A DNA stretch of 36,519 nucleotides from an uncultured Lachnospiraceae bacterium (GCA_949840465.1 CATKXE010000028.1:1-36519), one strand, 5' to 3'; shown: positions 7,856 to 16,280, numbered from the stretch's first letter. Program-made: numbers and translations. Notes: a model not told the origin generated them from the letters alone.

Positions 7856-10048
7856 ATGAGTATCACATTTGACAAGTCCACAGACATATTTCAACTGAAT
7901 ACAAAGACCACAAGCTACCTGATTGGGATAGCGGACGGAAAGTACGTGGGCCACATTTATTATGGCAAGAAACTGGACAACTGCCAGGGCGGGTATGCGC
8001 TTCTTCGGACAGAGGAAAGACCCTTTGTGCCCTCAGCGAACATGCGGGACAAGGCCGGCTTTGCAGATGGATTTCCCTATGAATATTCTACCGCCGGGGT
8101 GGGGGATTACCGGGAAAGCTGCCTGTCTGTGCGCACCCCGCAGGGGCACCGGGTATGCGAGCTGGCCTATTTGGGCTACGAAATCTTTGACGGAAAACGG
8201 GAACTTCCCGGGCTGCCTTCGACCTTTGAAATCGTCGGCGCGCCGGCACAGACGCTGGAAATCACCTGTAAGGATGCGGCTCTCGGCCTGACGGCTGTGC
8301 AAAGTTACAGTGTATTTGAAGATTCCGACGCTGTGGTGCGAAGTGTGAGGCTCATCAATGAAGGCCAGCAGCCTTTGTATATCGAGAGGGCATTAAGCGC
8401 CTGCCTTGACATGGACGACGAGTCGTTTGAAATGCTTACGCTGACCGGTTCATGGGCAAGGGAGCGGCATATCACAAGATGCCCGGTCACGTATGGAAAA
8501 CATGCGGTTTCCTCCGTGCGCGGCTGTTCCAGCCATCAGGAGCATCCGTTCGCGGCTCTGGTGACGCCTGGGACTACCCAGGATGCAGGAGAAGTGTACG
8601 CCATGCATTTTGTGTATTCCGGGAATTTCCTCGCGCTCTGCCAGAAAAGCCAGCATGATTCAGTGCGGATGGTGATGGGCATCCACCCGGAAGGGTTTGA
8701 GTGGGTTTTAAAACCGCAGGATTCTTTCCAGACCCCGGAAGTGGTATGCGTATATTCGGATCAGGGGCTGGGGAAAATGACCCGGACGCTGCATGATCTG
8801 TATCGGGGGCATTTAATACGCAGTCCGTATCTGCATAAAAAACGTCCGGTGCTGATCAACAACTGGGAGGCGACCTATTTTGACTTTGACTCTGATAAAC
8901 TGGTGGAGATCGCGAAGGACGCCAGGGAAGCCGGAATCGAAATGCTGGTCATGGACGACGGATGGTTTGGAAAACGGAATCTGGACGACAACTCTCTCGG
9001 AGACTGGACGGTGAATGAGGAAAAACTTCCGGGCGGCCTGCCTGCCCTGGTGGAGCGTGTAAAGGCAGAAGGCCTTTCCTTCGGAATCTGGTTTGAGCCG
9101 GAAATGGTTTCGCCGGATTCGGATCTGTTCCGTGCCCATCCCGACTGGGCGATCCAGGTGCCGGGGCGGGCTCCGACCCAGAGCCGCGCCCAGTATGTAC
9201 TGGATCTGTCCAGGCCGGAGGTGGTGGATTATGTCTACGGATGTGTAGCCAAAATCCTTAGAAGCGCAGATATTTCCTATGTGAAATGGGATATGAACCG
9301 GCAGTTTACCGACCTTGGGAGTGCGTTTCTGCCGCCGGAACGCCAGGGGGAGCTGCCCCATCGCTATATACTGGGCGTCTACGAATTACAGGAGCGTCTG
9401 GTTACGGAATTCCCGGAGCTTCTTCTGGAAAACTGCGCCGGCGGAGGCGGGCGGTTTGACCCCGGGATGCTGTATTACAGCCCCCAGATCTGGTGTTCCG
9501 ACGACACGGACGCAGTGGAGCGGCTTGCTATCCAGGAAGGCACGGCGCTTTTGTATCCCCTGTCCTGCATGGGCGCCCATGTAAGCGCATGCCCGAACCA
9601 TATCGTAGGCCGCGGCACGCCTTTTGAGACGCGGGGCCATGTGGCGCTGGGCGGGACGTTCGGATATGAGCTGGACATCACAAAGCTTTCCGCAGAAGAG
9701 AAAGAAAAAGTCACAAAGCAGATCGGGTTGTACCACCGGTACAACCATCTTATCCGGGAAGGCGTATACTACCGGATTGCTTCGTGGCGGGAAAACCATC
9801 TGTATGACTGCTGGGAGGTGGCCGCAGAAGACGGCGGCGAGGCGGCAGTGACCTATGTGCAGGTTTTGGCCAGCCCCAATAGCAGAAGCCGGAAGATCCG
9901 CCTGAAAGGGTTGGATGAGAAGGCCGTATACAGGCTGGAAGGCACGGAAAAGATATTTGCCGGACAGATGCTGATGTACGGCGGAGTCCTCATAGAACCG
10001 CAGGAAGGGGATTATGTGAGCCAGGTGCTGCATTTTGTAAGGGTATAG
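7856..10048 (+). CDS. GH36 alpha-galactosidase
   Basis: This 730-aa enzyme hydrolyses terminal alpha-1,6-galactose from galactomannan or raffinose-type oligosaccharides. It has the full-length GH36 layout: an N-terminal beta-sandwich (about 1-325), a central TIM barrel and a C-terminal beta domain. The nucleophile is Asp479 in YVKWDMNR, and the acid/base is Asp549 in WCSDDTDAVERL. The substrate-site motif LVMDDGWFG is also present. There is no signal peptide, so it is cytoplasmic and acts on imported oligosaccharides. The ATG at 7856 follows TGGAGGAAAA and gives the normal family length; an upstream in-frame ATG at 7805 lies inside the inverted-repeat element and is unlikely. In this locus it would remove galactose side groups so that the mannobiose pathway can proceed. 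Confidence 0.94.
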   Translation: MSITFDKSTDIFQLNTKTTSYLIGIADGKYVGHIYYGKKLDNCQGGYALLRTEERPFVPSANMRDKAGFADGFPYEYSTAGVGDYRESCLSVRTPQGHRVCELAYLGYEIFDGKRELPGLPSTFEIVGAPAQTLEITCKDAALGLTAVQSYSVFEDSDAVVRSVRLINEGQQPLYIERALSACLDMDDESFEMLTLTGSWARERHITRCPVTYGKHAVSSVRGCSSHQEHPFAALVTPGTTQDAGEVYAMHFVYSGNFLALCQKSQHDSVRMVMGIHPEGFEWVLKPQDSFQTPEVVCVYSDQGLGKMTRTLHDLYRGHLIRSPYLHKKRPVLINNWEATYFDFDSDKLVEIAKDAREAGIEMLVMDDGWFGKRNLDDNSLGDWTVNEEKLPGGLPALVERVKAEGLSFGIWFEPEMVSPDSDLFRAHPDWAIQVPGRAPTQSRAQYVLDLSRPEVVDYVYGCVAKILRSADISYVKWDMNRQFTDLGSAFLPPERQGELPHRYILGVYELQERLVTEFPELLLENCAGGGGRFDPGMLYYSPQIWCSDDTDAVERLAIQEGTALLYPLSCMGAHVSACPNHIVGRGTPFETRGHVALGGTFGYELDITKLSAEEKEKVTKQIGLYHRYNHLIREGVYYRIASWRENHLYDCWEVAAEDGGEAAVTYVQVLASPNSRSRKIRLKGLDEKAVYRLEGTEKIFAGQMLMYGGVLIEPQEGDYVSQVLHFVRV

Positions 10049-10084
10049 TTACAGTTCACGGCCTAACCGGCCGTGAACTGTAAC
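10048..10084. terminator. Perfect 16-bp inverted repeat after the alpha-galactosidase gene
   Basis: GTTACAGTTCACGGCC (10048-10063) pairs perfectly with 10069-10084 around a 5-nt loop. It begins on the last base of the stop codon. No U-tract follows on the + strand (AGGGTATAAAC), so it may be a 3' stabiliser or a weak terminator. Confidence 0.55.
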
Positions 10085-10144
10085 AGGGTATAAACAAAGG
10101 GTTTCCAATGAAAGGCGTTACACTCCCTTTATGCTGTAAAAACA

Positions 10145-10187
10145 AAACAGCCACATTGCGCTATATTACAGGCAAATGTGGCTGTTT
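10145..10187 (-). terminator. Intrinsic terminator between the convergent units
   Basis: AAACAGCCACATT (10145-10157) pairs with AATGTGGCTGTTT (10175-10187). Read on the minus strand, it is followed by a T-rich run, so it ends the deoR-type operon. On the plus strand TTTCTTATTC follows, so it may also stop read-through from the alpha-galactosidase gene. Confidence 0.8.
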
Positions 10188-10188
10188 C

Positions 10189-10977
10189 TTATTCTTTAAA
10201 AGAGCCTCCGATAAATCGAATATGATGTCTTTCAAAATAGGACATCCATTCTTCCGAGAGCTTTTGATCGCAAATGACATGATCGATGATATTGAGAGGG
10301 GCAATCGCGGACAATGTCGTCTTTCCGAATTTGGTATGATCTGCGATTAAAATTTTATTTTTCGCATGCTGCAGCATTTTCCTCCGGATACGAGCCTGGC
10401 TTTCGCTGGAGTCGGTCAGCCCGCCTTCCATGCTCACGCCTGTGCAGGAGACAAATGCTTTATCGGCATAATAGGTTTCCAGCGTATCGAGCGTAGTACA
10501 GCCGTTAAATGTCTGGGAATTATTATCGAGCTCGCCGCCGGCGCAGATTACCCGCGCTGTAGGGGATTCCACAACAGCATTTGCAATATAAAGAGCATTG
10601 GTGATAATCGTAATATTCTTGATATTGCGGAAATTCTGGGCAAGAGCCAGAGAGGTCGTGCTGGGATCAAGAAAAACCGTGTCTCCGCTCTGCACAAAGG
10701 GTAAAGCGGCAGTGGCAATCAGGGATTTTTCCTTTCTGTATATGTCGCGGCGCATGGTGTAGGACAACTCCTGGCCTACGGTTTGCCCAAGATAAGCGCC
10801 GCCATAGACCCTGGTGATGCCGTTTTCTTTTTCCAGCTCGGTCAAATCCCGCCGGATTGTTTCTTCGCTGACTCCGAATGTCATGCTGAGTTCCGTTACG
10901 GTCACGCTTCCAGCCTCCTGGATTGTGGAAAGAATTTGTTCTTTTCGTTCTGCTGGTATTAATGATCTTTTTTTCAT
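10189..10977 (-). CDS. DeoR-family transcriptional regulator
   Basis: This 262-aa protein is a canonical DeoR-type repressor. The winged helix-turn-helix spans about residues 10-60 (SVTVTELSMTFGVSEETIRRDL). A sugar-phosphate-sensing DeoRC domain follows at about 75-235, including FLDPSTTSLALAQ, IITNALYIAN and the ICAGGELD segment. Members usually respond to phosphorylated sugars. It is the last gene of a minus-strand operon behind a nucleoside phosphorylase and a deaminase, so the effector could be a ribose-1-phosphate derivative made by that pathway. The TCAACAAA repeats at 13261-13318 are its candidate operator. An AAGTAAGG site precedes the ATG. Family assignment is firm; ligand and operator are inferred. 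Confidence 0.92.
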   Translation of the reverse strand: MKKRSLIPAERKEQILSTIQEAGSVTVTELSMTFGVSEETIRRDLTELEKENGITRVYGGAYLGQTVGQELSYTMRRDIYRKEKSLIATAALPFVQSGDTVFLDPSTTSLALAQNFRNIKNITIITNALYIANAVVESPTARVICAGGELDNNSQTFNGCTTLDTLETYYADKAFVSCTGVSMEGGLTDSSESQARIRRKMLQHAKNKILIADHTKFGKTTLSAIAPLNIIDHVICDQKLSEEWMSYFERHHIRFIGGSFKE

Positions 10978-11042
10978 AACCTTACTTTCTAGCCTGATAG
11001 AAAACGGACCGGATGAATATCTGCCGGAAGCATTTTTCGAAA

Positions 11043-11843
11043 TCAGACAAGGTGCTCTTTTAGATTTTCGTATTGGTAGAATGTCTCCAGGGCAATCTGA
11101 ATTTCAGTTTCCCAGCCATTGGCAAGCTTTATATTATCTTCTTCCTTTGTGCCGTCTGCATAATAGATTTCCCCGCTTTTTAAGTTGGAAGAAATACTGT
11201 AAATAGCAGCCGCTTTTTTCCCAAGTTTGTTTGCCACTGTGAAAATACCGGAAGCTTCCATATCCAGGTTTACGCAGCCATAACTATAAATGCGGTCGAT
11301 AAACTCCGGCGTTTCGCCATAGAAAGAGTCGTCGGTGGAGCCGATTCCGGCATGTACGGAAACCGGGCTTCCTTCCAGCGCTTTTTTTGCCTGGCTGATG
11401 AGCATATACGTCAGCTCAAGATCAGGAATTGCCGGAAATGAATCTGGTACAAAAAATCTGGAAGTGCCTTCGTTTTTCATACACCCGGTACTAATCAGCA
11501 GGTCTCCGACTTTGATTTTAGGATCCAGAGCCGCAGAGCTGCCGATACGGATCAATACCTCCGCGCCAATGTTGCTTAATTCCTGGGCGGCAATGGATGC
11601 AGAAGGGCATCCCAGCCCGGTGGAAGTGACGGATACCTTTACACCTTTATAATAGCCTGTGAATGTACGGTGTTCCCGATGCATTCCGATAAATTCTACG
11701 TCATCCAGATATTTTGCGGCGCGGTCGCTTCTTTCGGGATCGCCTGGAAGAAGGACGTATTTCCCTACGTCGCCTGGCACAAGCCCTGTACAGTACTGAC
11801 GGATTTCACTTGAAATTACAGATTGTTTATCAACAGATTTCAT
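11043..11843 (-). CDS. Nucleoside phosphorylase (uridine phosphorylase-like, PNP_UDP_1)
   Basis: This 266-aa enzyme belongs to the NP-I family of purine/uridine phosphorylases, which split a nucleoside with phosphate into base and (deoxy)ribose-1-phosphate. Seen motifs are LPGDPER (phosphate Arg38), RIGSSAAL at 99-106, and DMEAS with Met195-Glu196 contacting the ribose. Overall it is closest to uridine phosphorylases, but RIGSS replaces the more usual RIGT(C/S)G. CAGGAGGAA sits just before the ATG. It lies 29 bp downstream of an MTA/SAH-type deaminase gene and 65 bp upstream of the DeoR gene in the same operon. Here it could act on a deaminated purine nucleoside such as methylthioinosine or 5'-deoxyinosine. 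That substrate is inferred from the neighbours. Confidence 0.88.
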   Translation of the reverse strand: MKSVDKQSVISSEIRQYCTGLVPGDVGKYVLLPGDPERSDRAAKYLDDVEFIGMHREHRTFTGYYKGVKVSVTSTGLGCPSASIAAQELSNIGAEVLIRIGSSAALDPKIKVGDLLISTGCMKNEGTSRFFVPDSFPAIPDLELTYMLISQAKKALEGSPVSVHAGIGSTDDSFYGETPEFIDRIYSYGCVNLDMEASGIFTVANKLGKKAAAIYSISSNLKSGEIYYADGTKEEDNIKLANGWETEIQIALETFYQYENLKEHLV

Positions 11844-11872
11844 TTTTTTCCTCCTGTATTATCCAATATTTG

Positions 11873-13216
11873 TTATATTTTGTCAATTTTTTTCGTAATA
11901 TAATCCGCCGCCTTTTGCGCTTCACGCATAATCTCCTTCGCATCAATGCGGCAGTATTCTTTGTCTTTCATCAAAAATTCTCCATCTACCATGACGTCGT
12001 TAATCGAAGTGTCGGTATAAATAATGTGAGATGAAATGTTTTCGGTTGTCTTATGCAAAATCGGCGTCATTGCAGGCGTGTCAATATCAATGGTAATCAA
12101 ATCGGCGCGCTTCCCGACCTCCAGGCTTCCGATCTTATGCTCCATACCAACCGCGCGCGCGCCGTTGATGGTGATCATACGGATCGCGTCAACCGCATTC
12201 AAAATGCAGGGATTCATTTCGGCTACTTTTTGGATCAGAACTCCGGTTTTGATATCTGCGAGAAGATTCAGGCTGTTATTGCTCTGCGCCCCGTCCACTC
12301 CCACCGTCACATTGATTCCCTTTTCTCTTAGTTTGGGGATCGGAAGGATTCCCTCAGACAGCTTCAGGTTCGTGACCGGATTATAGCTGACGGAGGCATT
12401 ATATTTATGGAAAATATCCATATCTTCCTCGGACAGGCAGATGCAATGGGCAAATAAAGTACGGCATTCAAAAATCCCGGCCTCTTCTGCGACCCGGGTA
12501 GGGGACATGTTATAAAGGCTGAACGCTTCCGCATTATCACGCTGTGTTTCTGAAATGTGCATATGGATCATCGCCTGATATTGTTTTGCAAGCTGTGCGC
12601 ATTCTTTCAGCAACGGGGGATTTGTGCTGTATATATCATGGGGACCCACACAGGGATATACGCGGGACGCCTTTCGTACCGCCTCAGGGCGGGAGTAACA
12701 GCGGGCAAGGTAATCTGCGGTGTCCTGCAGGGAATGCTCCGACTGTGGTGAAGGAAAGGCAAACACCGCGGATGAAAGGAAAGAGCGCAGCCCGGACTCT
12801 TCGGCCGCCTGGGATACGGCGTCTGAAAAATACCACATATCCACGTTGGTTGTCATTCCGTTGCCGAGATACTCCAGATAGGCGAGCCGGGATCCCGCAT
12901 AGGTCAGCTCATGAGTCAGATGCTTTTCGGCCGGCCACATATATTCGGTCAGCCATTCGTGAAGATATTTATCATCAGCGAGTCCCCGGAATAAAACGGA
13001 AGGGGAGTGCGTATGTGTGCTGATGAGCCCGGGCATGACAATCCTGCCCTTTAAATCGTATACCTTGCCCCTGGCTTCTACTTCATCAGGCGTACCGAGG
13101 CTTTCAATCGTGGATTCATGGATTACGATTCTTCCGTCGGCAATACAATCATTGTTTTCATTGACTGTCAGGATGATGCAGTGATCAAGGGTGATATAAT
13201 GGTTCGTTTCTGTCAA
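11873..13216 (-). CDS. Amidohydrolase: MTA/SAH/5'-deoxyadenosine deaminase family
   Basis: This 447-aa member of the metal-dependent amidohydrolase superfamily resembles MtaD/DadD adenosine-type deaminases, which release ammonia from 5'-methylthioadenosine, SAH or 5'-deoxyadenosine. The mononuclear metal site is complete: HTH at 68-70, His220 (MHISET), His257 (AHCICLS) and Asp308 (GVDGAQSN). The C-terminal strand carrying GSLEVGKRADLITID is typical. I choose a TTG start at 13216 because AAGGAGG lies 8 nt upstream; the in-frame ATG at 13237 would place that ribosome binding site inside the coding region. It is first in the minus-strand operon. A guanine- or atrazine-type deaminase is possible but less likely given the neighbours. 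Confidence 0.85.
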   Translation of the reverse strand: MTETNHYITLDHCIILTVNENNDCIADGRIVIHESTIESLGTPDEVEARGKVYDLKGRIVMPGLISTHTHSPSVLFRGLADDKYLHEWLTEYMWPAEKHLTHELTYAGSRLAYLEYLGNGMTTNVDMWYFSDAVSQAAEESGLRSFLSSAVFAFPSPQSEHSLQDTADYLARCYSRPEAVRKASRVYPCVGPHDIYSTNPPLLKECAQLAKQYQAMIHMHISETQRDNAEAFSLYNMSPTRVAEEAGIFECRTLFAHCICLSEEDMDIFHKYNASVSYNPVTNLKLSEGILPIPKLREKGINVTVGVDGAQSNNSLNLLADIKTGVLIQKVAEMNPCILNAVDAIRMITINGARAVGMEHKIGSLEVGKRADLITIDIDTPAMTPILHKTTENISSHIIYTDTSINDVMVDGEFLMKDKEYCRIDAKEIMREAQKAADYITKKIDKI

Positions 13217-13260
13217 ATCATCCACCTCCTTAGACATTTGCGAAATACTGAAAAACTGGT

Positions 13261-13318
13261 TTTGTTGATTATAGCATTGAAATCAACAAAAATCAACAAA
13301 AACAGTCAAATTTGTTGA
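13261..13318. promoter_or_regulatory. Candidate DeoR-family operator: four TCAACAAA/TTTGTTGA half-sites
   Basis: TTTGTTGA occurs at 13261-13268 and 13311-13318, and its complement TCAACAAA at 13283-13290 and 13293-13300. The middle two are exact 10-bp tandem repeats (AATCAACAAA twice). The cluster overlaps the -35, spacer and -10 of the minus-strand promoter. Another copy lies at 15044-15051. The spacing suits cooperative binding by a dimeric repressor. The binding protein is inferred. Confidence 0.6.
13268..13296 (-). promoter_or_regulatory. Sigma-A promoter for the deaminase-phosphorylase-DeoR operon
   Basis: On the minus strand, TTGATT (13296-13291) is followed after 17 nt by a perfect TATAAT (13273-13268). 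The TCAACAAA half-sites lie on top of both boxes. Confidence 0.75.
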
Positions 13319-13408
13319 CAGTACTACCTCGGCTATGATAGCATAAGGATATAAGTACATGGGATTTTTGACATGTAAAAAATGGTGTTTTCATGGAGGT
13401 GATGATGA

Positions 13409-14494
13409 TTGAAAGCAGCAATTATCGGGGCAGGATTTGCGGGGAATGTGCATGCAGAGGCCATTCATGCGTGCGGAGCGGAGATTGCCGTGGTCGTGTG
13501 CCTGGCAGAGCCTGAAGCGGCTGCATTCGCGAAAAAGTGGGGGATACCGCAGTGGGGCGAGGACATTTCGCTTGCACTTCAGGATGGGATTGACAGCGTG
13601 CATATCTGCACCCCTCCGGCCACACATGGAGCGCTCCTCCGCCGTGTGCTCGCGGCCGGAAAGCATGTGGTGTGCGAAAAGCCGCTGTGTTTGGACGCAA
13701 AAGAGGCAAAGCAGCTTGTGGAGCTTCAGGAAGCTTCGGAGAAAGTTTGCGCGTTGATGCTGAATGTGCGTTACCACATGGCCTGCCGGCGGGCACGGGA
13801 GATTATCGCGTCTGGAGAGCTGGGGCGTCCGGTGTTGATTCATGGAAGCTATCTGCAGGAATTTGCTGCATTTCCCGCTCCGTTAGACTGGCGGTACGAT
13901 CCTGAGACGGCGGGAGAGATGCGCACCGTGACTGAGACGGGGACGCATTGGCTGGATATAGTACAGTATATTACCGGCCGGAAAGTGGAGTCTGTTTCTG
14001 CACAGTTCGGGAGGTTTCACCCGGAACGGATACTGAAAGAGGGCTTTACATATCCCCCGGACTGGGGAGTGGAAGGAGAGCCTGTGCATGTGGATTCGGA
14101 GGATGCTGCCGTCATCAGCCTCCGTTATGCGGGCGGAGCGATCGGAAGCCTTGTCTTATCCGGCGTATCTCCGGGAAGAGGGAACTACCTGAGCCTGGAG
14201 ATTACCTGTGAGAAGGGCAATCTGTGGTGGAATGAAGAAGAGAATAATGTGCTGCAGGTTGCAAGGAAAGGCGAAGGGATCCGCAAAGAGATATTTGCCT
14301 TTGGAAATGGATTTTCGGATACATTTACAGCCTTGATGCGCTCCTTTTACACCGCGGTGCGCAGCGGTACAAAAGACGGGGATTATCCGAAATTCCGCGA
14401 GGGAGCAGACATTTGCGGAATTTGCTGCGCGGTCTGTGAGAGCGCCATGCAGGACGCAAAATGGGTAAAAACCGGATGGGAAGGGCGGTTATGA
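13409..14494 (+). CDS. Gfo/Idh/MocA-family NAD(P)-dependent oxidoreductase
   Basis: This 361-aa dehydrogenase of the Gfo/Idh/MocA family oxidises or reduces sugars, inositols or related polyols. The N-terminal Rossmann fold has GAGFAG at residues 7-12. The family EKP motif (Glu90-Lys91-Pro92) and a catalytic GTHWLD with His180 and Asp183 are present. The start is a TTG at 13409, because the protein must begin at KAAIIGAGFAG and GGAGGTGAT lies just upstream; nearby ATGs are out of frame. The gene diverges from the deaminase operon across the operator cluster and overlaps the cupin gene by ATGA. The substrate cannot be read from sequence. A sugar or sugar acid released from a nucleoside is possible. 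Confidence 0.87.
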   Translation: MKAAIIGAGFAGNVHAEAIHACGAEIAVVVCLAEPEAAAFAKKWGIPQWGEDISLALQDGIDSVHICTPPATHGALLRRVLAAGKHVVCEKPLCLDAKEAKQLVELQEASEKVCALMLNVRYHMACRRAREIIASGELGRPVLIHGSYLQEFAAFPAPLDWRYDPETAGEMRTVTETGTHWLDIVQYITGRKVESVSAQFGRFHPERILKEGFTYPPDWGVEGEPVHVDSEDAAVISLRYAGGAIGSLVLSGVSPGRGNYLSLEITCEKGNLWWNEEENNVLQVARKGEGIRKEIFAFGNGFSDTFTALMRSFYTAVRSGTKDGDYPKFREGADICGICCAVCESAMQDAKWVKTGWEGRL

Positions 14495-15006
14495 AAGAAT
14501 GTAAAAGGCCGGCGGAAGAGATGGCGGCGGAAGAGGTCATCGAGATTTTGGGGTTGGAGCCCCTTGAAGGAGAAGGCGGCATGTTCAGACAAACCTGGTT
14601 CAGCAGCCGCAAAGAAGGTGAGGTACCCTATACACAGGCGATATATTATCTTCTGACTGAGCGCTCATTTTCACATATGCACAGGCTCACCAGTGAAGAG
14701 GTTTACCACTTTTATATGGGGGATCCTGTGGAATTGTGCGAACTGAAAACGGACGGCACAGTGGAGATTACCGTGCTTGGAGATGAACTGAGAAAGGGAG
14801 AACGTCCGCAGCATGTAGTTGCGGAAGGCTCCTGGCAGGGTTCCCGGGTAAAACCGGGCGGGAGATGGGCGCTGCTGGGGACGATGATGTGTCCGTGCTT
14901 TTCGCCGGGCTGCTACGAGCATGGGGACGCAGAGGGGTTAAAAAAACAGTTTCCGGAGGCTTCCATGTATATTGAGGCGCTGACAGGGGATGTTATTGCA
15001 TATTAA
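14491..15006 (+). CDS. Cupin_5 (DUF985) family protein
   Basis: This 171-aa protein matches the cupin_5/DUF985 family, which folds as a single jelly-roll barrel; enzymatic function is not established. Visible family features are LGLEPLEGEGGMFRQTW near the N-terminus, the AIYYLLTERSFSHMHRL strand pair, SEEVYHFYMGDPVE, and the C-terminal MCPCFSPGCYEHGD. Some potential metal-binding His/Glu residues are retained (HMH, EEVYH). The ATG at 14491 makes a 4-bp ATGA overlap with the dehydrogenase gene and is preferred over the upstream ATG at 14461. Coupling to the dehydrogenase suggests a small sugar-related substrate, possibly an isomerase or epimerase step. That is a guess. Confidence 0.8.
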   Translation: MKECKRPAEEMAAEEVIEILGLEPLEGEGGMFRQTWFSSRKEGEVPYTQAIYYLLTERSFSHMHRLTSEEVYHFYMGDPVELCELKTDGTVEITVLGDELRKGERPQHVVAEGSWQGSRVKPGGRWALLGTMMCPCFSPGCYEHGDAEGLKKQFPEASMYIEALTGDVIAY

Positions 15007-15041
15007 ATGGATGGACGCTAAAACAGACAAAAACAAACATA

Positions 15042-15051
15042 AATCAACAAA
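15042..15051. promoter_or_regulatory. Isolated AATCAACAAA site before the BMP transporter genes
   Basis: This is an exact copy of the 10-bp motif repeated at 13281-13300. It lies 80 bp before the BMP lipoprotein start, in the 125-bp gap after the cupin gene. It suggests the transporter has its own regulated promoter. A weak candidate is TTGAGG at 15073 with TTTAAA 17 nt later. Confidence 0.45.
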
Positions 15052-15131
15052 AAGAACGTATGACAGTCACAGTTGAGGCGTAATTTGCGGTTTGTTTTAA
15101 AGGAACACGAAAAGAAAGAGAGGAAAATTTT

Positions 15132-16259
15132 ATGAAAAATAACATGTGGAAAAAGTTTTTGGCAGTGATGCTTGCCGGTACAGTACTCCTGGGGATGACG
15201 GCGTGCGGCGGCGATTCTGGCGCGGAAGATGCAGCGGGCGCGGAGGAAGCAGGCAATACAGAGAGCGCACAGGGAGAAGAAAGCCAGGAAAAAGCCGGAA
15301 AAGTTGCGATCGTTTATACAGTGACCGGAAAAGGAGATCTGTCGTTTAATGATTCTGCCTATAAAGGGGCAAAGAGAGCGGTGGAGGAACTGGGCGTTGA
15401 ACTGGTTGAAGTTGAGCCGACCAGTTTATCCGATACAGAGCAGGCGTTTGAAGAGATGTCGGCGGAAGGGGACTATGACCTGCTGATCGGCCTGACGTAT
15501 GAACCGTTGGATGCAATCTGCGCAGTGGCGCCCAATTATCCGGATCAGAAGTATGCATTGATTGATACCGACGCAGGGCAGGACAACGTAGAATCTTATA
15601 TAGCGAGAGAAAATGAGTCCGCGTTTCTTGCGGGATGTTTCGCGGCGCTGATGCAGCAGGAGACAGGCGCGCTTCTGAACGACGGCAAAAAGGCAATCGG
15701 AATCGTGCCCGCTATGGATGCGGACGTCCCGAACAGACATGTGGCCGGTTATACCTGCGGAGCAAAATTTGTTGACCCGGAAGTAGAAGTGATGGTGGAC
15801 TATGTGGGAAGTTTCTCTGACACAGCGGCGGCGCAGGCTATAGCAGAGACGATGTATAACAACGGGGCTGACATTATCTATCAGGTAGCGGCAGGCGCAG
15901 GCCTTGGAGTATTCAAAACTGCGGAAGATGATCAGTTTATGGCAATCGGCCTGGACGATAACCAGAATTATCTGAATCCCGACATTATTGGCATGAGCAC
16001 ATTGAAGATGGTGGATGAGTTTGTGTTTACGGCAATCGAGGATGCGGTTAAGAATAATTTTAAAGGCGGGCAGGCTATGTCCATGGGTCTCAAAGAAGGC
16101 GGAGTAAGCTATACGTTTGACGAGAGCAATGTGGAAGTGCCGCAGGATGTAAAGGACGCTCTGGAGGAAATCAAAGAGATGATTATCAACGGAGACATCG
16201 AGGTGCCTGACAAGGTTGCGGATATTGACGGATTTTCAGCATCATATGCAAAAAAGTAA
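15132..16259 (+). CDS. BMP-family nucleoside-binding lipoprotein
   Basis: This 375-aa extracellular binding protein belongs to the BMP/PnrA/NupN family of purine nucleoside ABC transporters. A lipoprotein signal peptide is clear: basic start, hydrophobic stretch, lipobox GMTAC with Cys at about residue 25, then an acidic Ser/Gly/Glu-rich linker to about 55. The domain then begins VAIVYTVTGKGDLSFNDSAYKGAKRA, the BMP signature. Later motifs include YEPLDAICAVAPNYPDQKYALID, ENESAFLAGCFAALM and GADIIYQVAAGAGLGVF. It is followed by an ATPase and two permeases, as in nupNOPQ of B. subtilis. Purine-type nucleoside specificity is a family expectation. The operator-like site at 15042 suggests co-regulation with the deaminase operon. 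Confidence 0.92.
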   Translation: MKNNMWKKFLAVMLAGTVLLGMTACGGDSGAEDAAGAEEAGNTESAQGEESQEKAGKVAIVYTVTGKGDLSFNDSAYKGAKRAVEELGVELVEVEPTSLSDTEQAFEEMSAEGDYDLLIGLTYEPLDAICAVAPNYPDQKYALIDTDAGQDNVESYIARENESAFLAGCFAALMQQETGALLNDGKKAIGIVPAMDADVPNRHVAGYTCGAKFVDPEVEVMVDYVGSFSDTAAAQAIAETMYNNGADIIYQVAAGAGLGVFKTAEDDQFMAIGLDDNQNYLNPDIIGMSTLKMVDEFVFTAIEDAVKNNFKGGQAMSMGLKEGGVSYTFDESNVEVPQDVKDALEEIKEMIINGDIEVPDKVADIDGFSASYAKK

Positions 16260-16280
16260 AGAATTTGACTTGACGCTTGC

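Noticed and set aside
10108..10123. Possible CcpA cre site after the GH36 gene (TGAAAGGCGTTACA)
   Set aside because: It carries one extra base in the core compared with the cre consensus and lies downstream, not in a promoter.
13315..13339. Plus-strand promoter TTGACA with TATGAT before the dehydrogenase gene
   Set aside because: The spacer is only 13 nt; a 17-nt spacer gives a poor -10 (ATAGCA), so I could not place the promoter with confidence.
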